64,000 nucleotides of DNA from Paenibacillus graminis (GCF_000758705.1 NZ_CP009287.1:2604001-2668000); one strand, 5' to 3'. Shown: positions 16,383-24,928, numbered from the stretch's first letter. Notes: generated from the sequence alone by a model not told the origin. Numbers and translations: made by a program.

Positions 16383-17276
16383 ATGAAGTCCACGACCGGC
16401 GATAAAGTCCTGATAGCGGTCATATACAGTCTGCTGTTCCTTCTGGGGCTTCTGGCCTTTTATCCATTTTGGAACGCTGCTGTAATTTCGTTTAACAACG
16501 GAACTGACACGATGAAAGGGGGCATAACTTTTTGGCCCAGGCAATTTTCACTGGAGAATTACAGGGTGGTCTTTGAGGACAGCCGTTTGATTAACGGATT
16601 TGTGATCTCGATCCTGAGAACTGTCACCGGCACGCTGGCTTCCATTGCTGCTACGGCTATCTTCGCTTACGGAATGAGCAAATCGGAGCTGATTGGCCGT
16701 AAACCCTACATGGTTCTGTGCATTATTACGATGTACTTCAGCGGGGGATTGATTCCTACCTTCCTGCTGATCCGCGAGCTGCATCTGTTCAATACCTTCT
16801 GGGTCATGATCATTCCGGGGATTATCAGTGTGTGGAATATGATCATCTTCCGTACCTTTTTCAAAGGTATCCCGCAAGCCCTGGAGGAATCTGCGCGGAT
16901 TGACGGCTGCTCCAACTGGATGGTGCTGTTCCGGATTATTTTCCCGCTGTCCGGCCCTGTTATTGCCACCTTGTCCTTATTCACCGCCGTCTATCACTGG
17001 AACGACTGGTTCACGCCCAGCATTTATATCAGCGATACCGGACTCATGCCGATCCAGACCAAGCTCCAGCAGATTCTGAACTCGAACATTATGAGTGAAC
17101 AGCTGGCGCAGATGGATTCAGCCGCCCAGGGACGGATGAGCCGGATGAAGGCTGTCACAACCAAATCGCTGTCGATGGCCACGATGATGGTGGCTACGCT
17201 CCCGATCCTGTGCATCTATCCGTTTCTGCAGAAATACTTTGTCAAAGGCGTGATGGTCGGTTCGTTGAAAGAATAG
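16383..17276 (+). CDS. Sugar ABC transporter permease, LplC type
   Basis: This 297-aa permease has six spans and the EAA loop ALEESARIDGCSNWMVLFRI (about residues 166 to 185). It ends in the family-typical CIYPFLQKYFVKGVMVGSLKE. It is the second half of the channel, 21 bp after the LplB-type gene, with GGAGGCAG upstream. Imports an unidentified oligosaccharide delivered by the lipoprotein encoded next. Confidence 0.94.
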   Translation: MKSTTGDKVLIAVIYSLLFLLGLLAFYPFWNAAVISFNNGTDTMKGGITFWPRQFSLENYRVVFEDSRLINGFVISILRTVTGTLASIAATAIFAYGMSKSELIGRKPYMVLCIITMYFSGGLIPTFLLIRELHLFNTFWVMIIPGIISVWNMIIFRTFFKGIPQALEESARIDGCSNWMVLFRIIFPLSGPVIATLSLFTAVYHWNDWFTPSIYISDTGLMPIQTKLQQILNSNIMSEQLAQMDSAAQGRMSRMKAVTTKSLSMATMMVATLPILCIYPFLQKYFVKGVMVGSLKE

Positions 17277-17300
17277 CAAAAACGAAGGGGGAAATCTGCG

Positions 17301-18968
17301 ATGAAATCTGTTCGATCAATGGCGGTATCCTTAGCTGCTGTGCTCAGTCTGACCGCGGGTATCGCGGGGTGCTCAGGCGGGAATTCGGCAAAGGACAATG
17401 GCGCTCCGGCTAATGCTGCAGGAAATAGCAATTCCTCGGCTAATGCGGCTCCGGGAGGCGGGTATGTTCTTGGAGAACAGCCTTTGGAATTTTCGTTCTA
17501 TGGTCATTACGACTGGTACACCATGCCGAATTGGGGCGAGGATCTGTCCACCCAGTGGATCAAGGACAATAAGAAGGTTAACGTAGTGCCGATTAGCTCG
17601 GGTGGCAACGCGAAGCAAAAGCTCAGCACGATGATCGTCTCCGGTCAGCTGCCGGATGTGATCTGGACCGAGCGGGGAGCGGACGTGGAACAGCTGAGAC
17701 AGGCGGGCGCACTGGTTCCCTTCGATGATTATCTGGATAAATACCCCAATCTAAAAAAATGGGCGGGCGAAGAAACGCTGAACATGCTGCGTTCGGAAGA
17801 CGGCAAGCTGTATCAGTTCCCGAACTGGTACACGACCCAGCCGAACGGAAACACCGGTTACATGGTGAACAAGAAAATTTATAACGCTCTGGGAGCTCCA
17901 AGTCTCGAAACAACGGAGGATCTCTATAATTATCTGTTGCAGGTGAAGCAGAAGTATCCGGATGTGGTCCCGCTGGAAGTAGGACAAGGCGCGGAGGGCA
18001 TCGATGTATTGTCATCGGCCTTTGCGGAGAACCGGCCTTACCAATACAGCGCGAAGAGCATGATGGCGGTCCCGAACGGCAGCGGGCTGACCTCCGTGTT
18101 CACAGACCCGGCTTTTCGTGAGTCGCTGGTCTACGCCAACAAGCTGTTCCAGGACCGGCTGATCAGCCAGGATGCCTTCACGCAGACCCGGGAGCAGGTA
18201 GAGCAGAAGATCATTACGGGCAAAGCGGCTGTATACGCTGCATCCAGCCCGACGGAATTCGGCGCCATCGGCAACTCGCTGCTGGAAGCAGAGGACCCCG
18301 AGGCAGGCTACATTATGGTATGGCCGGTCCATAAGGAGGGACTGGACAAGAATAAAATTTTCCCCGGCTCTTATAATCGGTTGGGCTGGAACGTCAGCGT
18401 CATCACTACAGCAGCGAAGGACCCTGAAGCCATCTTTGCCTTTCTCGACTGGTTCACTGGACCTGAAGGACAGCGGATTATTATGTGGGGACCTGAAGGC
18501 AAGTACTGGGAAGGAACGGACGAGGAAGGTGCGCCGCTCTTTACCGATGCCTTCACTACGGATACCAAAGGGCGCGACGAGCTGATGAATGCTACGGTCA
18601 ATCTGCAATGGAACGGCAACACAGTATATGTGGATAATTCCAAGATGAAGTTCGAGTCCACGCTGCCGGAGAACAAAAAGAGCTGGGAAACGAAATGGCA
18701 ATCCGAAATTACCTGGAAAACGCAGTATGACACTACAGAGTTCGTAAACCTGGCTCCGGCCGGCGATTCCCAGGAGGGGATTATCTCGCAAAGCGTGTCT
18801 GAAATCTATGAAAAAGCCAGAGCGCAGGCGGTAATGAACGCAGGCAGCGAAGCAGAGGTGCTTGCCATTCTGGACAAAGCGGACAAGGATGCCCAGGCTG
18901 TGGGCTATGCCGATCTGCTGGCCTTCAAAACCCGGAAGTGGCAGGAGAACCTGAGCAAGCTGAAGTAA
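17301..18968 (+). CDS. Extracellular solute-binding lipoprotein, LplA type
   Basis: This 555-aa binding protein has a lipoprotein signal with the lipobox cysteine at residue 24 (GIAGCS) and a Asn/Ala/Ser-rich linker. A family-1-like fold follows (MIVSGQLPDVIWTERGADVEQLRQAGALVPFDDYLDKYPN region, then LYQFPNW and DGWNV-like blocks). The large size is typical for LplA/YtcQ proteins binding oligosaccharides. AAGGGGGAAA precedes the ATG 24 bp after the permease gene. The ligand is not identifiable from sequence. Confidence 0.93.
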   Translation: MKSVRSMAVSLAAVLSLTAGIAGCSGGNSAKDNGAPANAAGNSNSSANAAPGGGYVLGEQPLEFSFYGHYDWYTMPNWGEDLSTQWIKDNKKVNVVPISSGGNAKQKLSTMIVSGQLPDVIWTERGADVEQLRQAGALVPFDDYLDKYPNLKKWAGEETLNMLRSEDGKLYQFPNWYTTQPNGNTGYMVNKKIYNALGAPSLETTEDLYNYLLQVKQKYPDVVPLEVGQGAEGIDVLSSAFAENRPYQYSAKSMMAVPNGSGLTSVFTDPAFRESLVYANKLFQDRLISQDAFTQTREQVEQKIITGKAAVYAASSPTEFGAIGNSLLEAEDPEAGYIMVWPVHKEGLDKNKIFPGSYNRLGWNVSVITTAAKDPEAIFAFLDWFTGPEGQRIIMWGPEGKYWEGTDEEGAPLFTDAFTTDTKGRDELMNATVNLQWNGNTVYVDNSKMKFESTLPENKKSWETKWQSEITWKTQYDTTEFVNLAPAGDSQEGIISQSVSEIYEKARAQAVMNAGSEAEVLAILDKADKDAQAVGYADLLAFKTRKWQENLSKLK

Positions 18969-19074
18969 TCGGACTCGGGTAATAGGGTAAAATCACAATC
19001 TAATACTGCGCTTGCCGGGTACTGAAGCTGGCAATGGACATGAGGTCCCGGCAGCGCTACAGGAGCGGGAGACA

Positions 19075-20067
19075 TTGAACTACTATTTGGGTGTTGATGG
19101 AGGAGGCAGCAAGACGCTGGCTGTTGTGACGGACCAGGATGGAAAGGTTATGGGCCGTGCGGCAACGGGCTGCGGCAACCATCAATCCGGAGCCGCGATA
19201 GCTGAACAGAATATCCGGCTGGCGGTGGATGAGGCGCTTCACGCTTCGGGCTTGACAAAAGAGAGGATCACATACTCCACGTTCGGTCTGGCGGGAGCCG
19301 ACCGGGAGGCGGACTATCAGGTGCTGCGGCCGATGATTGCAGGCCTTGGCCTGGAGCGGCATCACATTGTATGCGATACGGTCATTGGTTTGCGTGCCGG
19401 AACGCGGCAGTCCCATGGGGTAGTGGTCATCTGCGGAACAGGTACCAACTGCTATGGAATCAATAGGGAGGGGCATGAGCTGCAGGTCGGCGGCTTCGGC
19501 TATGCCTTTGGTGATTTTGGCGGCGGTGGAGAGCTGGCCGTAGAAGTATTCCGCTCCGTGATCCGGGCATGGGAAGGGCGTGAACAACCGACAAGGCTGT
19601 CCCAGGCCACACTGAATCTGCTGGGATTCGCATCTACAGAAGCGATGTTCCATCATTATCTGGATCATGGCATGCGGGCCCCGCTTGAGATTGCCAAGCT
19701 GCTGTTTGAAGTTGCAGAGCACGATGAACTCGCCCGTGATATCCTTCGGAGGCAAGGCCGGGAGCTGGGAATTGCCGCAAGTGCGGTGATCCGCAAGCTG
19801 GGCATGCAGCAGGACAGCTTCGATCTGGTAATGGCCGGAAGCCTATTGACCAGGGGCGACAGCCGGTTTATCTCCCCTTACATTGAGGCGGAAGTATGTG
19901 CAGCAGCTCCGGGCTGCCGGCTTATGGTGCTCAGACTTGAACCTGTGGCAGGAGCGTTATTCATGGCTATGGAAAAGAGCGGGAATCCGGTAGGCGAATC
20001 CGTCTATCATGAGCTTGATGAGCAATTATCGGTACAGGAGGCGAATGCGCTATGGCACAAAAATTGA
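19075..20067 (+). CDS. BadF/BadG-type sugar kinase (GlcNAc-kinase-like)
   Basis: This roughly 330-aa kinase of the ASKHA fold has phosphate-1 motif YYLGVDGGGSKT at the N-terminus, AGADRE, phosphate-2 region VVICGTGTNCYGIN and GFGYAFGDFGGGGELAVE. Family members phosphorylate GlcNAc, glucosamine or related sugars at C6. An open frame reaches back to 19012, but TTG 19075 with GGAGCGGGAGA gives the family N-terminus. Its end overlaps the GH4 gene by 16 bp, implying coupling: the kinase may phosphorylate the imported glycoside so that GH4 can act on it. Confidence 0.88.
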   Translation: MNYYLGVDGGGSKTLAVVTDQDGKVMGRAATGCGNHQSGAAIAEQNIRLAVDEALHASGLTKERITYSTFGLAGADREADYQVLRPMIAGLGLERHHIVCDTVIGLRAGTRQSHGVVVICGTGTNCYGINREGHELQVGGFGYAFGDFGGGGELAVEVFRSVIRAWEGREQPTRLSQATLNLLGFASTEAMFHHYLDHGMRAPLEIAKLLFEVAEHDELARDILRRQGRELGIAASAVIRKLGMQQDSFDLVMAGSLLTRGDSRFISPYIEAEVCAAAPGCRLMVLRLEPVAGALFMAMEKSGNPVGESVYHELDEQLSVQEANALWHKN

Positions 20068-21368
20068 AGGTAGCCGTAATTGGGGGAGGCTCCTCATATA
20101 CACCAGAGCTGATCGAAGGCTTCATTCTGAATTATTCCACTTTTCCAGTAAGAGAAATTGTGCTGGTTGATATCGAAGAAGGCTTCCGCAAGCTGTCCAT
20201 TGTAGGCCAGCTTGCCCAGCGGATGGTCGCGAAATCCGGACTTCCGATTGAAGTGAAGCTGACGCTTGACCGGCGTTCGGCGCTTGCCGGAGCAGACTTT
20301 GTCTCGACCCAGATGCGCGTGGGTATGCTGGAAGCCCGCGGCTGGGATGAGACGATCCCGCTGAAGTACGGCATGATCGGCCAGGAAACAACCGGCCCGG
20401 GAGGAATGATGAAGGCGCTGCGCACGATTCCGGTGCTGCTGGGGATCGCCCGGGACATGGAAGAGCTGTGCCCGGATGCCTGGCTGCTGAATTTCACCAA
20501 TCCGGCGGGAATGGTGACGGAGGCCATCAACAAGCACTCCGGCATTAAGTCGATCGGGTTATGCAATTCCCCCATTGCGGCTTATAAATGGCTTTCGTCA
20601 CTCTATCAGGTCCCCCAGAGCCGGATTTATTGCGAGTTTGCCGGTCTCAATCATCTGCACTTTATCAGCAAGATTACGATTGACGGGAAATCCAAGCTCC
20701 CCGAGCTTCTGGCGAACAGGGATGGATACTCGGCGCGGAATGTGCCTCAGTATGAATGGAATGCCAGCCTGCTGCGTTCGCTGGGTTCGATTCCCTCCTA
20801 TTATTTGAAATATTTCTATTTGCAGCGGGAGATTCTGGAGGAGCAGCTGGCATCAGCAGCCAAAGGAGAAACAAGGGCGGAGGTTGTGCAGCGGCTGGAA
20901 GATGAGCTGTTTGAGCTGTATCAGGATGTGAATCTGGCCGAGAAGCCGAAGCAGCTGGAGCTGCGCGGCGGAGCGTATTACTCGGAGGCAGCGGTCCGGC
21001 TGATGAATTCGCTGTACAACAACTCCGGCGATATCCAAACGCTTAACGTGGCAAACCGGGGGATTCTTGATTTCCTCCCGGACGACGCCTGTATCGAAGT
21101 GAACTGTAAAGTGCTGAAGAATGGACCTGTCCCTATGCCGGTAACGGTTGTGCCTCCTGCCGTGAAAGGGTTGATACATGCCGTCAAAACCTATGAGCAG
21201 CTCGCGATTGAGGCGGCAGTCAGCGGCAGCAGGGACATGGCATTGACTGCATTGGCACATCATCCGCTGGTGCCGTCTGTGAATGATGCAGAGGCGATGC
21301 TAAATGAGATGCTGGAGCGGAACAAGGCTTATCTGCCGCAGTTTTTTCAGCCTGGCGCTGGACAGTAA
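20052..21368 (+). CDS. GH4 6-phospho-beta-glucosidase-type hydrolase
   Basis: This 438-aa enzyme is of glycoside hydrolase family 4. The NAD-binding start is VAVIGGGSSYTPELIEG, followed by QMRVGMLEARGWDE, GQETTGPGGMM, LLNFTNPAGMVTEA, the metal-binding cysteine in GLCNSPI and the histidine in FAGLNHLHF. GH4 enzymes need NAD+ and a divalent metal and cleave through a redox elimination mechanism; the LicH/CelF/ChbF branch acts on 6-phospho-beta-glycosides. No PTS gene is nearby, so its phosphorylated substrate probably comes from the adjacent kinase. It is last in the operon. Confidence 0.92.
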   Translation: MAQKLKVAVIGGGSSYTPELIEGFILNYSTFPVREIVLVDIEEGFRKLSIVGQLAQRMVAKSGLPIEVKLTLDRRSALAGADFVSTQMRVGMLEARGWDETIPLKYGMIGQETTGPGGMMKALRTIPVLLGIARDMEELCPDAWLLNFTNPAGMVTEAINKHSGIKSIGLCNSPIAAYKWLSSLYQVPQSRIYCEFAGLNHLHFISKITIDGKSKLPELLANRDGYSARNVPQYEWNASLLRSLGSIPSYYLKYFYLQREILEEQLASAAKGETRAEVVQRLEDELFELYQDVNLAEKPKQLELRGGAYYSEAAVRLMNSLYNNSGDIQTLNVANRGILDFLPDDACIEVNCKVLKNGPVPMPVTVVPPAVKGLIHAVKTYEQLAIEAAVSGSRDMALTALAHHPLVPSVNDAEAMLNEMLERNKAYLPQFFQPGAGQ

Positions 21369-21414
21369 GGGCTGGAACTGTAATTAATGGGGTTGCGTGA
21401 TTGCACTTTCTGCA

Positions 21415-21443
21415 ATAGAATGCTGCTATCCTGAGCATTCTAT
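21415..21443 (+). terminator. Hairpin after the GH4 operon
   Basis: ATAGAATGCT pairs perfectly with AGCATTCTAT around a 9-nt loop. The T tract is poor (AGCTTTCG), so it could be a weak terminator or an mRNA-stabilising 3' hairpin. Confidence 0.55.
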
Positions 21444-21454
21444 AGCTTTCGTCG

Positions 21455-21483
21455 TTGACCCACCTCCGGACGCATTATAAAAT
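21455..21483 (+). promoter_or_regulatory. Promoter of leader ORF and CD3324-family gene
   Basis: TTGACC (21455-21460), a 17-bp spacer and TAAAAT (21478-21483). The transcript would start near 21490, leaving a structured leader of about 230 nt. A second dyad, TCAATGTG with CACATTGA, spans 21483-21515 near the start. Confidence 0.65.
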
Positions 21484-21552
21484 CAATGTGTGAATATCCA
21501 TCAAAATCACATTGAAATTGGCGCATTTGCCGTTGATTAGGAGGTGGAAGTG

Positions 21553-21636
21553 ATGTACCCGATTTTTGATTTCTTACTCAAAAAGCTCCATGCAAAGCCT
21601 GTGGGACCCAAGGCGAAGCTTGCATGGAGCGAATAA
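21553..21636 (+). CDS. 27-codon leader ORF
   Basis: A tiny open frame begins with ATG 8 nt after a near-ideal AGGAGGTG ribosome binding site and ends at TAA 21634. The peptide opens MYPIFDFLLKKL and is basic. The second half of the frame lies inside RNA segments that can form alternative helices with each other or with sequence downstream. This arrangement is typical of regulatory leader peptides. A free-standing micro-protein with its own function is the alternative. Confidence 0.6.
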   Translation: MYPIFDFLLKKLHAKPVGPKAKLAWSE

Positions 21637-21721
21637 AATTCGCCTGGATTCAGGAATGAATGGTTAACCCCGCAGGCTTTGCCCTTAAAAGATCAAAATC
21701 ATTTTAAGGAGCGGAGCCTTT
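21585..21721 (+). promoter_or_regulatory. Candidate translational attenuator with alternative helices
   Basis: Segment 1 (21585-21605) can pair either with segment 2 (11 bp: 21585-21595 with 21620-21630) or with segment 3 (14 bp including one G-U: 21592-21605 with 21669-21682); the two overlap and exclude each other. A further helix pairs CCTTAAAA (21683-21690) with TTTTAAGG (21702-21709), helped by AGGCT (21674) with AGCCT (21715). That helix buries the AAGGAG ribosome binding site (21706-21711) of the gene at 21722. Segment 3 cannot join both helices, so the state of the leader should decide translation. Confidence 0.6.
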
Positions 21722-21988
21722 ATGGAATATGTAAAAGCGGCAGAGGTGTTACCGGAGTGGTTGCTGAGAGAGATTCAGCAGTATATTCAAGGGGAATTCG
21801 TGTATATTCCCACCCTTCCCAGCAGACGGAGAAAATGGGGCGAGAGCTCCGGTGCTGCACAGTATTATCAGGAGCGCAACGAAGAAATCCGCAGAATTTT
21901 CCGTACCGGCGCCAGTGTGGATGAGCTGTCCGGGAAATACGGATTGTCCGTAGATAGCATCAAGAAAATAATATATTCCAAGAAATAA
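21722..21988 (+). CDS. CD3324-family small HTH protein
   Basis: This 88-aa protein resembles the CD3324 family of Firmicutes: MEYVKAAEVLPEWLLREIQQ, then YIQGEFVYIP, RRKWGESSG and a C-terminal helix-turn-helix (VDELSGKYGLSVDSIKKII, about residues 64 to 82). The family is related to Mor-like DNA-binding proteins; its targets are not established. AAGGAG stands 10 nt before the ATG but can be sequestered by the leader structure. It is followed by its own terminator and appears monocistronic with the leader ORF. Confidence 0.85.
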   Translation: MEYVKAAEVLPEWLLREIQQYIQGEFVYIPTLPSRRRKWGESSGAAQYYQERNEEIRRIFRTGASVDELSGKYGLSVDSIKKIIYSKK

Positions 21989-21992
21989 CTGG

Positions 21993-22022
21993 ACACCCGC
22001 AGAATAGATCTGCGGGTGTTTG
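21993..22022 (+). terminator. Terminator of CD3324-family gene
   Basis: An 11-bp perfect stem ACACCCGCAGA/TCTGCGGGTGT with a 5-nt loop and a short T stretch. Confidence 0.82.
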
Positions 22023-22151
22023 ATGTGGAATGGGCCGCGTAACCGGCCGAGTTCTATGGGAAAAAACTTTTTACATACGAACTTGGCATACCGCTGCATC
22101 ACCTATCGTTTTACCATAAAGACAATATCATACTGAGGGAGAGGGGTACAT

Positions 22152-23036
22152 ATGGGGACCCAATATAGAGCCTATTCGTCGGACGACATGATGAAAGTGA
22201 GCCGGTTTCTTTCACATGCGCATTCAAGGCTTAACCGGCCGAGCAGCTGGACAATTGCCCGTTTTCAGTTCGAGATTTTTTTCTATCAGCTGAGAGCGGG
22301 ATTGCTTCCCGAGTGGGAACAAAATATCGGGCTATGGGAGCACGATAATGGTGAACTGGCTGCCGTCGTTTGCAGGGATGGGGATTTCTACTTCCAACTG
22401 GATACGGAGCATCCGCAGGAGGAGCTACTGCGTGAGATGTTCGGATTCATTGAAGCGAAGTCTGCGCCGGGTGCCGTGAAGCTGGCGGTTCCCAAACTAA
22501 TGCCAAAGCTGCAAGAGATGGCTCACAGCAGAGGATATGTGCTTCTCCCGAACGAAAGTGATAATGTTGTCTCTATCAAGCTGGAGGAGGATCTCCAGGT
22601 GGTTATCCCTGCGGGCTTCTCGCTTCAATGCGGGGAAGAGGTATCGGACCAGGCGAAAGCACAGGGACATATCATGGCGTTTAACTATCCAGGCACTGCT
22701 CATGCAGAGGAGATGCTGCGATTATACGGGGGAATCCGCCAAGCACCAGGCTACTGTCCAGAGCTGGACTTGTCTCTGGTTAACGGGCAGGGAGAGGTCG
22801 TCGCGTTCTGCAATGCTTTTGTGGACGAGGTGAACCGGATTGGAATTCTTGAACCTGTGGGAACCCATGCTGCTTATCGGAAGAGGGGGCTCGGCCAGGC
22901 TGTTATCTATGAAGCGCTGAACCGCCTGCGTTCACTCGGTATGGTTAAGGTATATACAGGTCCTATGCAGCCATTCTACCAGCATATCGGGTTTGAGATG
23001 GATGTGGAGTTCGGGGTGTGGAAGAAGGAAGGATAG
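22152..23036 (+). CDS. GNAT-family N-acetyltransferase
   Basis: This 294-aa protein ends in a GNAT fold. The acetyl-CoA binding motif is in YRKRGLGQAVIYEALNRL (about residues 242 to 259), followed by VYTGPMQPFYQHIGFE. The N-terminal half (residues 1 to 150) is a divergent second GNAT-like domain, so it may be a tandem GNAT. Substrate unknown. GGGAGAGGGG precedes the ATG. It is followed by a MerR-type gene that has its own promoter. Confidence 0.85.
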   Translation: MGTQYRAYSSDDMMKVSRFLSHAHSRLNRPSSWTIARFQFEIFFYQLRAGLLPEWEQNIGLWEHDNGELAAVVCRDGDFYFQLDTEHPQEELLREMFGFIEAKSAPGAVKLAVPKLMPKLQEMAHSRGYVLLPNESDNVVSIKLEEDLQVVIPAGFSLQCGEEVSDQAKAQGHIMAFNYPGTAHAEEMLRLYGGIRQAPGYCPELDLSLVNGQGEVVAFCNAFVDEVNRIGILEPVGTHAAYRKRGLGQAVIYEALNRLRSLGMVKVYTGPMQPFYQHIGFEMDVEFGVWKKEG

Positions 23037-23075
23037 CTCGGAGTAATCATAGTGCAAATAAACAGTTAAGCAGTA

Positions 23076-23106
23076 TTGACTCTCCTCTTAGGGGAGCCTG
23101 TAAACT
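23076..23106 (+). promoter_or_regulatory. MerR-type promoter with 19-bp spacer
   Basis: TTGACT (23076-23081) and TAAACT (23101-23106) are separated by 19 bp instead of 17. A dyad of the form CTCTCCT-N2-3-AGGGGAG fills the spacer. This overlong, palindromic spacer is the classic MerR-family target, so the downstream regulator probably controls itself. Confidence 0.8.
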
Positions 23107-23129
23107 CATCAAGGAAAGGAGGAATCAGA

Positions 23130-23885
23130 ATGCTGTACACAGTAAAGGATGTAGCCGTACTGTCCGGAACTACGGTGAAAGCCCTGCATCATTATCACAA
23201 AATGGGTCTGCTGATGCCAGCAGAGGTCAGCGAAGCCGGATACCGGCTGTACGGGATGGCGGAGCTGGAGCGCTTGCAGCAAATTATGCTCTATAAGGAG
23301 CTGGACTTCACGCTTGAGCAGATTGGGCAGCTGCTGGAGGAGGAGCCGGAGCGCTTATCTATTCTTGTGGAGCAGGAAAAGCTCCTGCTGCTGCGCAGAC
23401 AGAGGCTCGATACAATTATTGAAACCTTGCGGAAATCGATAACAAGCAGAGAAAGAGGCGAGATCATGAAAGATACAGAAATGTTCAAGGGACTTGCTAG
23501 TGAGCAAGAATGGAAAGCGGCCCTGCAGGAGCAGGGAGAACACTTAAAAGAATCGTACGATTATGACTTGATGGCTGACGGTGCTCCGGTTGATGTCCAG
23601 CACATGAACGATATGGCAGCGGAAGCCGCAGCATTTATGACGGCTATGGCAGATGCTCTGCGGTCGGGAGTAAAGGCAGGAGATGTGAGCACAGTGGAAT
23701 TCATCCGCAACCATCTGGATTTTTTGGGACAGCACGGGCACCCAATGTCTGCTGCGGATTTTGCCGCGCAGAACCGCTTTTTCCTAAGGGATGACTTCCA
23801 TCTCCGCATGCTTGAAGGGCAGCAGACCGGACTGGCGTACTATCTGAGCGCGGCAGCCGATGCGTTTGCGGCACAGCAGCAATAG
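23130..23885 (+). CDS. MerR-family regulator, TipA-like
   Basis: This roughly 251-aa regulator has the MerR winged helix at residues 1 to 70 (YTVKDVAVLSGTTVKALHHY, then EAGYRLYGMAELERLQQI) and a coiled-coil dimerisation helix rich in Glu/Leu/Arg to about residue 115. A TipAS-like ligand domain follows, with WKAALQEQGEHLKESYDYDLM and FLGQHGHPMSAADFAAQNRFFL. TipAS domains bind thiopeptides or other multidrug ligands, which suggests an autoinduced drug-sensing role. The start is fixed by GGAAAGGAGG. Confidence 0.9.
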   Translation: MLYTVKDVAVLSGTTVKALHHYHKMGLLMPAEVSEAGYRLYGMAELERLQQIMLYKELDFTLEQIGQLLEEEPERLSILVEQEKLLLLRRQRLDTIIETLRKSITSRERGEIMKDTEMFKGLASEQEWKAALQEQGEHLKESYDYDLMADGAPVDVQHMNDMAAEAAAFMTAMADALRSGVKAGDVSTVEFIRNHLDFLGQHGHPMSAADFAAQNRFFLRDDFHLRMLEGQQTGLAYYLSAAADAFAAQQQ

Positions 23886-24056
23886 GCTAGTATAGCAACA
23901 GTTCTAAATCTGTAAATAAGGACGGACCCTCCGTGGTTCGATGAAGAGAAACAACATCAAGCGAGTCTGCTCCTTACAAACCGTAAAACCTTTATTTTCA
24001 CAAAAACAATGTGGAGAGCAAGTAGGTAGTGTGCAAAGCAAGCGACAAGTATGCAG

Positions 24057-24096
24057 AGCAAGAGGGGGCCACAGTTTCTGCGGTTCCCTCTTGCTG
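24057..24096. terminator. Hairpin between convergent genes
   Basis: AGCAAGAGGG pairs perfectly with CCCTCTTGCT (10 bp), with further inner pairing. It lies between the MerR gene and the convergent isomerase gene. A T run is missing, so it may stop transcription only weakly. Confidence 0.5.
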
Positions 24097-24100
24097 TCTG

Positions 24101-24928
24101 TTATGTCTGAAGCTGGTTGAATTTGGCCTGCAGCCATTGTGCAGATTGTTTCATGTAAGCCAGTTGATCCGCAGCGTCAAAATGCTCAATGGCTGCCGTG
24201 TTTTTGTACCCGATAGCCACTAGCCGCTCTAAGATCTCTTGCACCGGAATGCAGCCGGAGCCGACAGGAGAAGGAAACAGCCTGGTCCCGTCTGTGCTGA
24301 TTTTCGGAACTTCACCAGGATGTTCTTCGAGTGAGCGGTCTTTACAGTGAACATGAACAATTCTTGATTTCAGCTTCTCGAAGGCTTCCAGCGCATCTTC
24401 GCCCCGGTAGATGAAATTCCCTGTATCGAAGGTGATGCCAAGCTTTGGAACCTCATTCAGGAACCACAGCAGTTCTTCGGAAGTGGAGAATGGCGCCCGG
24501 CTGTCATCGAAATCCTCCATCGTGACAACAATACCTGTGCGCTCTGCATACTCGCACATTTCCCTGAGTGCCGCAGCCATGTGCCGCAGCGAGCGTTTCC
24601 GCAGCTCCTGGTCTGCCGATTCACCGGTGAAACCGGGAATCACAAGAACTTTGCCCGCACCCAAAAATTCAGCCGTATCAATGAATGCAAGGCCGGGCTG
24701 GACATCGGAAGCATTGCCGAAATCAAAAAAAGCGTACATGGAAGCCACAGACATTCCGGCTTGCTCCAGCAGCTTTTTCATAGCCTCAGGGTTCGGCTGC
24801 ACTTCATCCAGATCCAGCTCTACAGCCTGAATGCCATACCCGCGCGCAAGACCCAGCACCTCCGGCAACGGAAGCCCTGTTTGTTTGCTTGCAGTCACTA
24901 TATGGTTGTAAAACACAGATATTTGCAT
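24101..24928 (-). CDS. Sugar phosphate isomerase/epimerase family protein
   Basis: This roughly 275-aa TIM-barrel protein is of the AP-endonuclease-2 / xylose-isomerase-like superfamily. Visible pieces are VELDLDEVQPNPEAMKKLLE, KVLVIPGFTG, VTMEDFDD, GITFDTGNF, IVHVHCKD and VGSGCIPVQEIL; the Glu/Asp/His residues in these blocks bind metal in relatives. Members isomerise or epimerise keto sugars, including inositol catabolites. Of two adjacent ATGs, 24928 has the better spacing to AAGGAG. It diverges from an Idh-type dehydrogenase, a frequent pairing for polyol breakdown. Confidence 0.88.
   Translation of the reverse strand: MQISVFYNHIVTASKQTGLPLPEVLGLARGYGIQAVELDLDEVQPNPEAMKKLLEQAGMSVASMYAFFDFGNASDVQPGLAFIDTAEFLGAGKVLVIPGFTGESADQELRKRSLRHMAAALREMCEYAERTGIVVTMEDFDDSRAPFSTSEELLWFLNEVPKLGITFDTGNFIYRGEDALEAFEKLKSRIVHVHCKDRSLEEHPGEVPKISTDGTRLFPSPVGSGCIPVQEILERLVAIGYKNTAAIEHFDAADQLAYMKQSAQWLQAKFNQLQT

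Noticed and set aside
21679..21924. 81-codon frame overlapping the CD3324-family gene
   Set aside because: Out of frame with a recognised protein, no ribosome binding site of its own, and its start lies inside the leader helix.
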